Shown here: positions 17,015 to 25,452 of the stretch, one piece after another
Position numbering within the stretch: position 1 is the stretch's first letter
How the letters are laid out: the number at the start of each line of letters is the position of its first letter
NCBI GenBank assembly: GCA_945881965.1
Contig: CAMCVS010000013.1
Span: 1 to 64,000, forward strand
Source of the DNA: Paracoccus haematequi
GTDB taxonomy: Bacteria > Pseudomonadota > Alphaproteobacteria > Rhodobacterales > Rhodobacteraceae
Reading direction: 5' to 3'
DNA: 64,000 nucleotides
Notes under the pieces: generated by a model
Seen by the model: only the letters and a program-made list of their open reading frames with translations
Told to the model about the DNA's origin: nothing
The model's database searches: none
Made by a program: the position numbers and the translations under genes

Positions 17015-18172
17015 TCAGTTTCCTTCCGTCGTGCGGCGCAGCTCGTTCAGCGGCAGATAGGGCACGATTCCATTGCCGCCTTCGCCGCCCAAAAGCGCGG
17101 AATCAAGGATCGTCTTGTCGATCCCGCCCAGCACCTTTTCCATGGTTTCGATATACAATCGCTTGCGCGTCACATCGGGGGCCTTGGTGTATTCGGCCAA
17201 CACGGCCGAGAACCGGCTGGCTTCACCGATGGCGCCATTCACAAGCTGGGCGCGATAGGCTTCGGATTGTTCCAGCACCTGCGCCGCCTTACCGCGCGCT
17301 TCGGCCAGCACGGTGTTGGCATAGGCATCGGCCTGCCGCTGCAACCGGTCGCGTTCCTGTTCGGCGGCCTGCACCTCGCGGAAGCTGTCGATCACCTCGC
17401 GCGGCGGGTCGGCGCGTTCAAGGTTGACGCGGACGATGTTGATGCCGGATTCGTATTCATCCAGCGCGGCTTGCACGTTCTGCAACGCGGTATCCGCGAT
17501 CAAACCCCGGTCGCGGTTCAGGATCGGGGCAAGGTTCGAGGCCGCGATAATCTCGCGCATCACCGCCTCGGACGCCGCGGTCACCGTCTGCTGCGGGTCG
17601 CGGATGTTGAACAGGTATTTCGCCGGATCGTTGATGTTCCACACCACCTGGAACGCGATATCGACCACGTTCGCATCCGTGGTCAGCATTAGCCCCGCCT
17701 CTTGCCCGCCGCGCGCCGAACCGATGGTCTCGGTGCGTTCCGAGGTCACGTTCAGCACCTCGGCCTTGACCAGCGGCCACGGCGCAAAGTTCAGGCCCGG
17801 CCCCCGGATCGAATAGGTTTCGCCGAGGAACAGTTCCACCGCCTGCTCTTCGGGCCGCACGGTGTAAAAGCTGGAGAACACCCACAGCGCTAGCGCGGCC
17901 AGCACGCCCAGCCCCACGGTGCCGCGCGTCAGCTTGAACCCGTCGCCCATGTTGCCGCCGGACCCGCCGCCATTCAGCGGCCCGCGCGGACCACGCCCGC
18001 CGCCCATCAACACGCGCAGTTGTTCCTGCCCCTTGCGGACCAGCTCGTCGATCTCGGGGATCTGCGAAGGCCCTTCGGGCGGCTTGCGCCCGCCGTTGCG
18101 CCCCTCGTTGCGGTCATCATCGCCGCGATTTCCGCCACCGCCGCCCCAGGGGCCGCCGTTATTTCCAGCCAT
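17015..18172 (-). CDS. hflK: FtsH protease activity modulator HflK
   Basis: A 385-residue SPFH protein paralogous to HflC. The N-terminus is Gly/Asn-rich and disordered, then one transmembrane helix at about residues 75-100 (GVLAALALWVFSSFYTV), the band-7 domain (EEQAVELFLGETY), and an extended coiled coil ending in a Gly-rich tail. The ATG at 18172 is preceded by GGAAGGA and fits the family's N-terminal MAGNNGGPWGGGGG. The HflK-HflC complex encloses FtsH in the inner membrane. Upstream is gor, 92 bp away on the same strand, possibly separately transcribed. Confidence 0.95.
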   Translation of the reverse strand: MAGNNGGPWGGGGGNRGDDDRNEGRNGGRKPPEGPSQIPEIDELVRKGQEQLRVLMGGGRGPRGPLNGGGSGGNMGDGFKLTRGTVGLGVLAALALWVFSSFYTVRPEEQAVELFLGETYSIRGPGLNFAPWPLVKAEVLNVTSERTETIGSARGGQEAGLMLTTDANVVDIAFQVVWNINDPAKYLFNIRDPQQTVTAASEAVMREIIAASNLAPILNRDRGLIADTALQNVQAALDEYESGINIVRVNLERADPPREVIDSFREVQAAEQERDRLQRQADAYANTVLAEARGKAAQVLEQSEAYRAQLVNGAIGEASRFSAVLAEYTKAPDVTRKRLYIETMEKVLGGIDKTILDSALLGGEGGNGIVPYLPLNELRRTTEGN

Positions 18173-18264
18173 GCGCTGTCGTCCTTCCGTCAGGTGTTTC
18201 TGCGTTATTCCGCCGCGCCCGCACACGCAGCTTTGTGGTGTAACTGTGCATCAGCCGCCGGATT

Positions 18265-19623
18265 TCAAGCGGTGCGCACCGGTTTCGCCATTGTGACCAG
18301 TTCCTCGGCCATCGTCGGGTGCACCGCGCAGGTGGCGTCGAACTGTTCCTTGGTGGCCCCCATCTTGACCGCGATCCCGGCAAGCTGGATCATCTCGCCC
18401 GCATTGGGTGCGACGATGTGGCACCCCAACACGCGGCGGGTGTCGGCACACACGATCAGCTTCATCAGCACCCGTGTGGGCCGCCCGATGAACGAGGTCC
18501 GCATGGGCCGGAACGAGGTCGCGTAAACCTCGATCGGGCCGTGATCGCGCGCGGCCTCTTCGGACAGGCCGACGCTGCCCATTTCAGGCTGGGTGAACAC
18601 CGCCGTGGGGATCAGCGCGTGGTCGGGTTTGGTGGGGTTGCCCTTGAACACGGTTTCGACAAAGGCCATGCCCTCGCGGATCGCCACCGGGGTCAGGTTG
18701 ACGCGGTCGGTCACATCGCCCACCGCAAAGATCGACGGCACCGCCGTCTGGCTGTAGTCATCCACCGCAATCGCCCCGCCGCGTTTGAGGGTCACGCCCA
18801 GCGCGTCAAGCCCCAGCTCGGCGGTATTGGGCGCGCGGCCCGTGGCGAACAGCACGGCGTCAAAATGGCGTTCATCGCCGTTGGTGGCGGTCACGCGGAT
18901 GCCCGCCCCATCGCGCTCTAGCGACAGGATATTGGTGCCCATGTGCATGGCGATGCCGGATTGTTCCATCTCATCCGCCACCAGCCCGCGCGCCTCGTCG
19001 TCGAACCCGCGCAGCACCTGCGCGCCACGGTAATACAACGTGGTCGCCACCCCCAAGCCGTTGAGGATACAGGCAAACTCGCAGGCGATATAGCCGCCAC
19101 CCAGAATCAGCACCGACCCCGGCAACTGGTCCATGCGGAAGATATCATCCGACAGCATCCCCAGTTCCGCCCCCGGAATGTCGGGCCGCACCGGGCGTCC
19201 GCCGGTGGCGATCAGAATATGCGCGGCCGTGACGCGTTGGCCATCGGCCAGTTCCACGGTGTGCGGATCGACCAGCGTTGCCCGTTGGTCAAACATGGTC
19301 ACGCCATTGTTGCGCAGAATACCGCGATAGACGCCCTCCAGCCGGTCCAATTCGCCGTCCAGCCGCGCGCGGAACGCGGACCAATCCAGCGCGCCATCCG
19401 TGACAGCCCAGCCATAATCGCGCGCCTGCGCCATCAGGGCGGGAAATTCCGACGCGAATACCATCAGCTTTTTCGGCACGCAGCCCCGGATGACGCAGGT
19501 GCCGCCATAGCGGCTTTCCTCGGCCAAGGCCACGCGCGCGCCGGTCTGCGCCGCCACCCGCGCCGCCCGCACGCCGCCCGATCCGCCGCCGATGACAAAC
19601 AGATCATGGTCGAATGTGGTCAT
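18265..19623 (-). CDS. gor: glutathione-disulfide reductase
   Basis: FAD-dependent disulfide oxidoreductase, 452 residues, reducing GSSG with NADPH in the cytoplasm. FAD-binding FVIGGGSGGVRAARVAA at the N-terminus; redox disulfide Cys43/Cys48 in GGTCVIRGCVPKK; NAD(P)-binding LILGGGYIACEFA; catalytic C-terminal His in CAVHPTMAEE. Separation from lipoamide or mercuric reductases rests on the GCVPKK motif, which is typical of glutathione reductases. The start at 19623 follows GGAG. It supplies thiols for the three GSTs in this window. Next upstream is rpiA, an NADPH-pathway neighbour, often linked in this family. Confidence 0.93.
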   Translation of the reverse strand: MTTFDHDLFVIGGGSGGVRAARVAAQTGARVALAEESRYGGTCVIRGCVPKKLMVFASEFPALMAQARDYGWAVTDGALDWSAFRARLDGELDRLEGVYRGILRNNGVTMFDQRATLVDPHTVELADGQRVTAAHILIATGGRPVRPDIPGAELGMLSDDIFRMDQLPGSVLILGGGYIACEFACILNGLGVATTLYYRGAQVLRGFDDEARGLVADEMEQSGIAMHMGTNILSLERDGAGIRVTATNGDERHFDAVLFATGRAPNTAELGLDALGVTLKRGGAIAVDDYSQTAVPSIFAVGDVTDRVNLTPVAIREGMAFVETVFKGNPTKPDHALIPTAVFTQPEMGSVGLSEEAARDHGPIEVYATSFRPMRTSFIGRPTRVLMKLIVCADTRRVLGCHIVAPNAGEMIQLAGIAVKMGATKEQFDATCAVHPTMAEELVTMAKPVRTA

Positions 19624-19687
19624 GGTGAACGCTCCGCATATGGTCACACCGGGTATCCCATGCGGGGGCGCGAAAGGCCAGAGGGGC

Positions 19688-19745
19688 GGTGGGTGACAAG
19701 CACCCACCCTACAGGACGCGCGGACGTAGGGCGGGTGATTTCACC
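19688..19745. repeat. pair of GTAGGGTGGGT palindromic repeats, head-to-head
   Basis: Two short palindromes in inverted orientation: GGTGGGTGACAAGCACCC with CTAC after it, then 13 bases, then GTAGGGCGGGTGATTTCACC. The GTAGGG arm and the ACCC/GGGT hairpin recur inside valS (31790) and after brnA (37920). They sit in the gor-rpiA gap and could act as a transcript hairpin. Confidence 0.8.
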
Positions 19746-19759
19746 CGCGACCCTTGGGT

Positions 19760-20548
19760 TTAATCCATCAGATCCTTGAACAGGTTGTCGTCTTCCAGAA
19801 AATCCAGCCGGTCGCGTTCCACCGTGCCCGCGTTGATATCGCGCACCTCGACCCGGCCATCGCCATAGCCCACCACCACGATATCGCAGATGTCGATGAA
19901 CAGCCCGTTTTCCACCACGCCCGGCACCTGATTCAGCACCAGCGCCAACTGGCGCGGATTGCCGATGCGGTTCAGGTGCAGGTCCAGAATGTGGTTGCCC
20001 TCGTCGGTCACAAACGGCCGCTCGCCCACCATGCGCAGCGTGGCATCGCGGCCCAAAACGTCCATCGAGATCAGCATTTCTTCCACCAGCGTTTTCGTGG
20101 TCTGCCAGCCAAACGGGATCACCTCGATCGGCAACGGAAACGCGCCCAGCCGTTCCACCTGTTTGCCGATATCGGCGATCACGATCATCTGGTCACTGGC
20201 CGTTGCCACGATCTTTTCCTGCAACAGCGCGCCGCCGCCGCCCTTGATCAGGTTCAACTCGCCGTCAAACTCGTCCGCGCCGTCGATGGTCAGGTCCAGC
20301 CATTTCGCCTCGTCAAGGCTGACCACCTCGATGCCGACCTCGCGCGCCAGATGCGCGGTGCGCGCAGACGTCGGCACGCCCTTGATCCGCATCCCCTCTT
20401 CGCGCACCAACTCGCCCAGACAGCGCACCATCCAGGCCGCCGTTGATCCGGTGCCCAGCCCCACCCGCATGCCGTCCTCGACGAAATCCACGGCACGTTT
20501 CGCCGCGACGAATTTTGCCTTGTCGATGGGGGATAATTCGCCGGCCAT
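19760..20548 (-). CDS. rpiA: ribose-5-phosphate isomerase A
   Basis: Interconverts ribose-5-phosphate and ribulose-5-phosphate in the pentose-phosphate pathway; 262 residues. Hallmarks: GMRVGLGTGSTAAWMVR (phosphate loop), DLTIDGADEFD and LIKGGGGALLQEKIVA (catalytic region with the active-site Glu/Lys). The ATG at 20548 was kept; the surrounding sequence has no better RBS. Together with gor it sits in a short minus-strand run. A palindrome lies just upstream. Confidence 0.95.
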   Translation of the reverse strand: MAGELSPIDKAKFVAAKRAVDFVEDGMRVGLGTGSTAAWMVRCLGELVREEGMRIKGVPTSARTAHLAREVGIEVVSLDEAKWLDLTIDGADEFDGELNLIKGGGGALLQEKIVATASDQMIVIADIGKQVERLGAFPLPIEVIPFGWQTTKTLVEEMLISMDVLGRDATLRMVGERPFVTDEGNHILDLHLNRIGNPRQLALVLNQVPGVVENGLFIDICDIVVVGYGDGRVEVRDINAGTVERDRLDFLEDDNLFKDLMD

Positions 20549-20565
20549 GGGTCGCTCCGTGTCTG

Positions 20566-20593
20566 ATCCCGCCCTTTATACGGGCGGATCACG
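20566..20593. terminator. palindrome between Hint gene and rpiA, possible terminator
   Basis: GATCCCGCCC, a short A/T-rich loop (TTTATA), then CGGGCGGATC: a stem of nine or so pairs downstream of the Hint gene ending at 20631 and upstream of rpiA. Without a T-tract it is only a plausible transcription stop or hairpin. Confidence 0.45.
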
Positions 20594-20630
20594 CCTGACG
20601 CGAGAGGGAAGCCGACGATCAGGCGCGCAA

Positions 20631-21644
20631 TCAGGCCCGCAACGCGCCGCCCCCATGCCCGCGCCACAGCCGCCGGAACGCGCCGGGGCCCAGCAGCGGG
20701 CGCGCCGCCTGCCAGGATTGCCCCTGCCGCAGTTCGGGGAAATGCAGGAACAATCGCGCGCGGTCGGCCTGGCTCAGGGACCGGATCGCCTCGGGACCGG
20801 GAAAGAAACTTTCCGCCCCCAGCCCTTCGGCCAGCACCACCTGATGGGTGTCAAACAGCAGGTGGTGATAGATGATCTGGTGGTGCGGCACAACGCGGAT
20901 ACCCGCCTGCCCCAGCAGCGCCTTGACCGGCACCAGCACCTCGTCCGGCCCAGGCAGGCCCTGATCGGGGCGGATCAACACCCGATGCTGCGGGCTTAGA
21001 TACAGATCGCGCGCATTGCCCAGCCGACCGGCGGCAATCCGCACCGGCGCGCGCCGCCCCCGGCCCCGGCTGACCTGCCGCCCGACCCAGACCAGCCTTT
21101 GCGGGCCATTGTCCAGCGTCTGGACCAGATCGCCCTCGCGCAGCGTCTCGACCGCCCGCGCGCCCCCCGGACAGGCGATCCGCGTGCCGGGGGTGAAACA
21201 GACCACCAGATCGGCATAGGCAATCAAAGGGTCATCCGACCCTCCATTCAGGATCTGGTAATCACCGGGCGGCACACGGGTATCGGCGGCAATGCCCTGC
21301 ACATTGCCTTCGAATTCCAGCACATAAATGGTGAACCATTCCGCCGGATTGGTCGATCCCACCGGCCGCAGGTAATAGCTGTATTCGATTTCCACCTCGG
21401 TCCCGGCGGGCCAATTGGTGCCATTGAACGTGGTGGCCTGCGCCAGATCCTGATCGCTGTCACCATCTTGCAGAAAGGCTTCGCCATCATCGACCCGCAA
21501 ATCGTCCCATTGCGCCCCCGGTCCGATGGTCAGAACAGTAGTGTTATATGTCGCGGCATTGCGGGTGGCATCCGAGGCAAACGGGTTCGGCCCGGTCCAG
21601 GACAGGTTCGAAAACGAAATTGCCGAAAAGGAATAGAGCGCCAT
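20631..21644 (-). CDS. Hint-domain protein 1 (Hedgehog/intein-like)
   Basis: A 337-residue protein. Residues 1-145 form an unrecognised beta-rich domain (SNLSWTGPNPFA, YLRPVGSTNPAEWFT). A Hint domain follows from the nucleophilic Cys149 in VVCFTPGTRIACPGG, with VETLREGDLVQTLDNG, the LYLSPQHRVLI block (H-box) and HHLLFDTHQVVLAEG. Hint domains cleave the peptide bond before the Cys, so the N-terminal part may be released or modified. This is the Rhodobacterales Hint_2 kind usually attached to RTX or secreted proteins; here there is no calcium repeat and no signal peptide. A paralogue lies immediately upstream (39% or so identical by eye in the Hint part). Confidence 0.85.
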   Translation of the reverse strand: MALYSFSAISFSNLSWTGPNPFASDATRNAATYNTTVLTIGPGAQWDDLRVDDGEAFLQDGDSDQDLAQATTFNGTNWPAGTEVEIEYSYYLRPVGSTNPAEWFTIYVLEFEGNVQGIAADTRVPPGDYQILNGGSDDPLIAYADLVVCFTPGTRIACPGGARAVETLREGDLVQTLDNGPQRLVWVGRQVSRGRGRRAPVRIAAGRLGNARDLYLSPQHRVLIRPDQGLPGPDEVLVPVKALLGQAGIRVVPHHQIIYHHLLFDTHQVVLAEGLGAESFFPGPEAIRSLSQADRARLFLHFPELRQGQSWQAARPLLGPGAFRRLWRGHGGGALRA

Positions 21645-21840
21645 GTGCCTGCGATTCCAAAGCCTGTTTCAGTTTGCGTCCCTTGCGATCAAAATGACCC
21701 TGATTTGCTGTCAGTGGTCAGGACACGCAACACTCCGTCCCGCGCGGGATATCGCGGAAACACGGCCTATCGAGGGCACAAAGCGGGCACAATCCGGGCG
21801 CAGCGGGCGATAACGCCGGAATTTGCGAACAATCCGCCGC

Positions 21841-22812
21841 TTAGCCCGCGCGCCGCCGCCACACGCCGGGTTTGATCAGGGGCCGCGCCGGAGCCCATTC
21901 CAGACCGCGCCGCAATTCCGGAAACCGCAGCAGGATCGCCGCGCGGTCCGGCGCGGGCAGCGCGCGCAGCGCCTCTGGCCCCGGCAACAGGCTCTCTGCG
22001 GCGGCGCCATCGGCGGTCACCACCTGATGGCGGTCAAACAGCAGATGGTGATAGCCCACCTGCACATGCGGCACCAGTTTCACCCCCGGCTGGCCCAGCA
22101 GTGCCTTGACGGGTGTCAGCACCTCGTCCCGGCCCTGCATGACCAGCACCCGGTGTTGCTGCGACAGATACAGATCGCGCGGCTGGCCCAGCACCCCCGC
22201 CGCCACCCGCACCGGGGCCATCGCGCCCTGCCCGCGCGCGATCTGCCGCCCCGCCCAGACCAGCCGCTGCGGCCCGTCATCCCGCGTCAGCACCAGATCG
22301 CCCGCGCGCAGCGTCTCGACCGGGCGCGGCCCATGGGGCGTGTCGATCTGCGTGCCGGTGGTGAAACACACCACCAGCGCCGCGTAATCCGTGGTCGGCC
22401 CGTCATCGCCGCCCGCCTGAAACCGGTAATCGACCCCCGGCAACAGCCGTTCGGTGGCGGCAAAGCCGACCATCGTGGTGCCGATCTTGATCGCCACCAG
22501 CGTGATGTTATCCGCAGGATTCACCGACCCGACCGGGCGGATGATGTAATTGTATTCGTTCTCGATGATGGTCCCGGCGGGATAGAATGTGCCGTTGAAC
22601 GTCGTCCCCTGCGCCAGCACCTGATTCATGTCGCCGTCGTGCAGTTGCACCTCGTCGTCATTGACCCGCAATTCCGCATAGGCGCTGTCGTCGATGGTCA
22701 TTGTGGTGGTGTTGGTGACGCCCGGATTGCGGTTGTGCAGATCGGCAAAGGGGTCCGGCCCGACGATGTTCAGTGCGGTGCGGGGAATGGCCAGAAAGCT
22801 GAAAATCGGCAT
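21841..22812 (-). CDS. Hint-domain protein 2 (paralogue of Hint 1)
   Basis: A 323-residue protein with the same layout as the neighbour: about 145 residues of a beta-rich domain (IVGPDPFADL, YIIRPVGSVNPAD), then Hint with Cys149 in VVCFTTGTQIDTPHG, VETLRAGDLVLTRDDG, LYLSQQHRVLV and HHLLFDRHQVVTADG. Both Cys fall at residue 149, indicating tandem duplication. The frame runs on upstream, but the ATG at 22812 matches the paralogue's start. A short (196 bp) gap separates them. Role and partner are unknown; autoprocessing is inferred from the family. Confidence 0.83.
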   Translation of the reverse strand: MPIFSFLAIPRTALNIVGPDPFADLHNRNPGVTNTTTMTIDDSAYAELRVNDDEVQLHDGDMNQVLAQGTTFNGTFYPAGTIIENEYNYIIRPVGSVNPADNITLVAIKIGTTMVGFAATERLLPGVDYRFQAGGDDGPTTDYAALVVCFTTGTQIDTPHGPRPVETLRAGDLVLTRDDGPQRLVWAGRQIARGQGAMAPVRVAAGVLGQPRDLYLSQQHRVLVMQGRDEVLTPVKALLGQPGVKLVPHVQVGYHHLLFDRHQVVTADGAAAESLLPGPEALRALPAPDRAAILLRFPELRRGLEWAPARPLIKPGVWRRRAG

Positions 22813-23006
22813 GGCGCGCAGGTCCGTCTGATGAATGAGCGGCCCGTAACAGGGCCCGACCGGAACGCATATGATGGGCATAGTCAATGAATGTGCCCGT
22901 TTTTGGACCAGACACGGGCAGCAAGCGGACACGGCGCGCCGATTTGACCCGTTCCGACGTCGTATTCGGGACGGCGGGGGCACTCGCGGGCCGCCATGCT
23001 GCGAGC

Positions 23007-23696
23007 ATGTCCCTGATCCTGCATTACGCCCCTGACAATGCCAGCCTGATCCTGCGCCTTGCGCTGGAGGAAACCGGGCTGCCCTATCGCACCGCCCTTG
23101 TGGACCGGGCCGCGCGCGGGCAGGACAACGCGGCCTTTCGCCGCCTGAACCCGGTGGGCCGCATCCCGGCGCTGGAAACCCCCGCAGGCGTGATCTTTGA
23201 AACCGGGGCCTGCCTGCTGTGGATCACCGAGACGACCCGCCAACTGGCCCCGTTGCCGGGTGAACCTGCGCGCACCGCGTTCCTGAAATGGCTGTTCTTT
23301 CTGGCAAATACCCTGCACGCGGAATTGCGGATGCTGTTCTATCCCGCCCGCTATGCGCCGGGGGCCGAGGCCGCGCTGACGGCCCAAGTGCAGCGCAATC
23401 TCGCGGCGCATCTGGACCTGCTGGCTGCGGCGGTGACCGCAGAGGATGGTTTTGGCGGCGCAGAAACCCCGCTGGCCACCGATCTTTATCTTGTCGTGAT
23501 GCTGCGCTGGATGGCGCTTTATCCCCAGTCGGAACATGGTTGGTTTGATCTATACCGATGGCCCGCCCTTTGCACCTTGGTCAAAGGCATTGACTCCCGC
23601 CCCGCCCTGCGCCGCTGCGCCGCTGCCGAAGGTCTTGGCGAAACGCCGCTTTCTGCCCCACATTATCCGCACCCGCCCGAAGGGAGTGCCACCTGA
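23007..23696 (+). CDS. glutathione S-transferase family protein
   Basis: A 229-residue GST: N-terminal thioredoxin-like domain (LILHYAPDNASLILRLALEE, RLNPVGRIPALETPAG, then FETGACLLWI), C-terminal helical domain from about residue 85. No classical nucleophile can be called with certainty; Ser in DNASL is a candidate. The frame is open from 22887, but the ATG at 23007 starts at the domain's first strand. Its TGA overlaps the sdaA ATG by one base, so they are translationally coupled. No direct metabolic link with serine degradation is obvious. Confidence 0.85.
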   Translation: MSLILHYAPDNASLILRLALEETGLPYRTALVDRAARGQDNAAFRRLNPVGRIPALETPAGVIFETGACLLWITETTRQLAPLPGEPARTAFLKWLFFLANTLHAELRMLFYPARYAPGAEAALTAQVQRNLAAHLDLLAAAVTAEDGFGGAETPLATDLYLVVMLRWMALYPQSEHGWFDLYRWPALCTLVKGIDSRPALRRCAAAEGLGETPLSAPHYPHPPEGSAT

Positions 23697-25069
23697 TGTT
23701 CCTGTCCGTGTTCGAGATGTTCAAGGTCGGCATCGGCCCGTCCTCGTCCCATACCATGGGGCCGATGGTCGCCGCCGCGCGGTTTCTGACCCTTGTGCGG
23801 AAGGCACCGTTTCACCCCAAGGGCTTGCGCGCCACATTGCACGGTTCGCTGGCGTTTACCGGGGTGGGGCACGCGACCGACCGCGCCGTGATTCTTGGCC
23901 TCGCCGGGTTTCAGCCTGATACCTATGACCACGCCCGCGCCGAGGCCACGCTGGCCGACATCCGCGCCACAAACATGATCACCCCGCCGGGGCTGGACAC
24001 CATGGCCTTTGACCCGGCGCGCGATCTGATCTTTGACTATGGCCCGGCCCTGCCCGGCCACGCTAATGGCATGGTGCTGGCCGCGACCGACGCGCAGGGC
24101 GACGTGCTGCTGAAGGAAACCTATTATTCCATCGGCGGCGGGTTTGTCATGACCGCCGCCGAACTGGCCGCCGGCAAGGCTGCGGACAATGGCCCGCCCG
24201 TACCCTACCCGTTCAAGACCGCCGCCGAAATGCTGGATATGGCGGCAAAATCCGGCCTGACCATCGCCCAGATGAAACGCGCCAACGAGGTGGCGCGGGG
24301 CGGCGCGGCGGGGCTGGACGACGGCATGGCGCGGATCTGGGCGGTGATGACCGCCTGCATCGACCGGGGCCTTGCCACCAACGGCATCCTGCCGGGGGGA
24401 CTGAAGGTGCGCCGCCGCGCCAAGGGCATCCATGACGCGCTGTTGGCCGAACGCGGGCTGAACCTGACCGCGCCGCATGTCATCAATGACTGGATGAGCG
24501 CCTATGCCATGGCCGTGAACGAGGAAAACGCCGCCGGGGGCCAAGTGGTGACCGCGCCCACCAATGGCGCGGCAGGCGTTATGCCCGCCGTCATGCGCTA
24601 TTGGCTGGACCATGTGCCGGGGGCGAGTGCGGCGCGGGTGCCCGATTTCCTGCTGACGGCGGCGGCCATCGGGGGCTTGGTGAAATACAACGCCAGCATC
24701 TCGGGCGCCGAGGCGGGCTGTCAGGCCGAGGTGGGCTCTGCCGCCGCCATGGCCGCCGCAGGATTGGCTGCCGTGCTGGGCGGCACGCCGGAACAGATTG
24801 AAAACGCCGCTGAAATCGCGCTGGAACATCATCTTGGCATGACCTGCGACCCGGTGCGCGGGCTGGTGCAGGTGCCCTGCATCGAACGCAACGGGCTGGG
24901 CGCGATCAAGGCGGTGTCGGCGGCATCCCTCGCGCTGCGCGGCGATGGCCAGCATCTGGTCAGCCTGGATGTCTGCATCGAGACGATGCGCCAAACCGGG
25001 CGGGACATGCACGAGAAATACAAGGAAACATCGCTGGGCGGGCTGGCCGTCAACGTGCCGAACTGCTGA
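23696..25069 (+). CDS. sdaA: L-serine dehydratase (single-chain, Fe-S dependent)
   Basis: A 457-residue [4Fe-4S] L-serine ammonia-lyase producing pyruvate and ammonia. The N-terminal beta domain starts [22 protein letters not shown], and the catalytic alpha domain contains the [17 protein letters not shown] and [15 protein letters not shown] motifs. It ends VNVPNC; in characterised homologues the last Cys reaches into the active site and ligates the cluster until substrate arrives (tail-in-mouth). Start ATG overlaps the GST stop. The last 20 codons, the tail itself, are repeated 142 bp downstream. SerA-type or amino-acid transport genes are not adjacent. Confidence 0.95.
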   Translation: MFLSVFEMFKVGIGPSSSHTMGPMVAAARFLTLVRKAPFHPKGLRATLHGSLAFTGVGHATDRAVILGLAGFQPDTYDHARAEATLADIRATNMITPPGLDTMAFDPARDLIFDYGPALPGHANGMVLAATDAQGDVLLKETYYSIGGGFVMTAAELAAGKAADNGPPVPYPFKTAAEMLDMAAKSGLTIAQMKRANEVARGGAAGLDDGMARIWAVMTACIDRGLATNGILPGGLKVRRRAKGIHDALLAERGLNLTAPHVINDWMSAYAMAVNEENAAGGQVVTAPTNGAAGVMPAVMRYWLDHVPGASAARVPDFLLTAAAIGGLVKYNASISGAEAGCQAEVGSAAAMAAAGLAAVLGGTPEQIENAAEIALEHHLGMTCDPVRGLVQVPCIERNGLGAIKAVSAASLALRGDGQHLVSLDVCIETMRQTGRDMHEKYKETSLGGLAVNVPNC

Positions 25070-25071
25070 CA
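25005..25071 (+). repeat. 67-bp direct repeat, copy 1 (sdaA 3' end)
   Basis: The last 21 codons of sdaA plus the two bases after its stop. An identical copy occurs at 25147-25213, offset 142 bp. Confidence 0.95.
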
Positions 25072-25109
25072 CCGCATCGGCATGTCCGGGCTGCCGCCCG
25101 TTCGACGCT

Positions 25110-25134
25110 GAAAACGCTCCCCCGGAGCGTTTTC
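25110..25134 (+). terminator. rho-independent-type terminator after sdaA
   Basis: A perfect inverted repeat: GAAAACGCTCC, loop CCC, GGAGCGTTTTC. The T-tract is part of the 3' arm. It ends sdaA transcription 40 bases after the stop and lies between the two copies of the direct repeat. Confidence 0.88.
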
Positions 25135-25146
25135 CGGGCGCGTCTC

Positions 25147-25213
25147 ACATGCACGAGAAATACAAGGAAACATCGCTGGGCGGGCTGGCCGTCAACGTGC
25201 CGAACTGCTGACA
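25147..25213 (+). repeat. 67-bp direct repeat, copy 2 (duplicate of the sdaA tail)
   Basis: Identical to 25005-25071. It contains ATG at 25149 and TGA at 25209, encoding [20 protein letters not shown] (20 residues), the tail ending in the Fe-S-ligating cysteine. No ribosome site precedes it, and a terminator stands upstream, so expression is doubtful. Confidence 0.95.
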
Positions 25214-25437
25214 GCATAAACGGGGGCGGGCGGCTCCTCTCGCCCACCCCCTCCGCGCGGCGCGGGCCTTGATCAAGACCACGGCGCTGCGCGTAACTGG
25301 TCCCGCAGGGCATTGCGCCCTGCCGGTTGCTACGCTGTTCATCACGGCGCGACAGTGGGCAGACGCCCCCGTATGGTGTTGATCCTCCCAGATCTCCTGA
25401 CATCACCGTGACACAGCCGGACCGTCAGCGATATTGA

Positions 25438-25452
25438 GAACATTACGCGAAC
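25438..25452. promoter_or_regulatory. LexA (SOS) box of imuA
   Basis: GAAC-N7-GAAC, the complement of GTTC-N7-GTTC, abutting the imuA ATG. A possible -35/-10 pair is GTGACA at 25408-25413 and TATTGA at 25432-25437 (18-base spacer), so the box would lie just past the -10, over the start of transcription. Confidence 0.87.

Larger units (their letters stand above)
25070..25437. other. intergenic region between sdaA and imuA, rearrangement scar
   Basis: About 370 bp without a normal gene. In order: a short spacer, the sdaA terminator, a 67-bp duplicate of the end of sdaA, then about 170 bp (GC-rich, with a mirrored GGGCATTGCGCCCTG hairpin near 25308-25322) of no recognised content, and finally the imuA promoter zone. 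The duplicated block carries an ATG-to-stop frame of 20 codons equal to the SdaA C-terminal tail. I see no transposase or integrase fragment. Confidence 0.8.

Noticed and set aside
25005-25213. The direct repeat as tRNA-linked integration sites.
   Set aside because: There is no tRNA and no integrase; only the end of sdaA is duplicated.
25265-25275. TTGATCAAG as an FNR site downstream of the sdaA duplicate.
   Set aside because: The two halves have no four-base spacer; FNR sites need TTGAT-N4-ATCAA.
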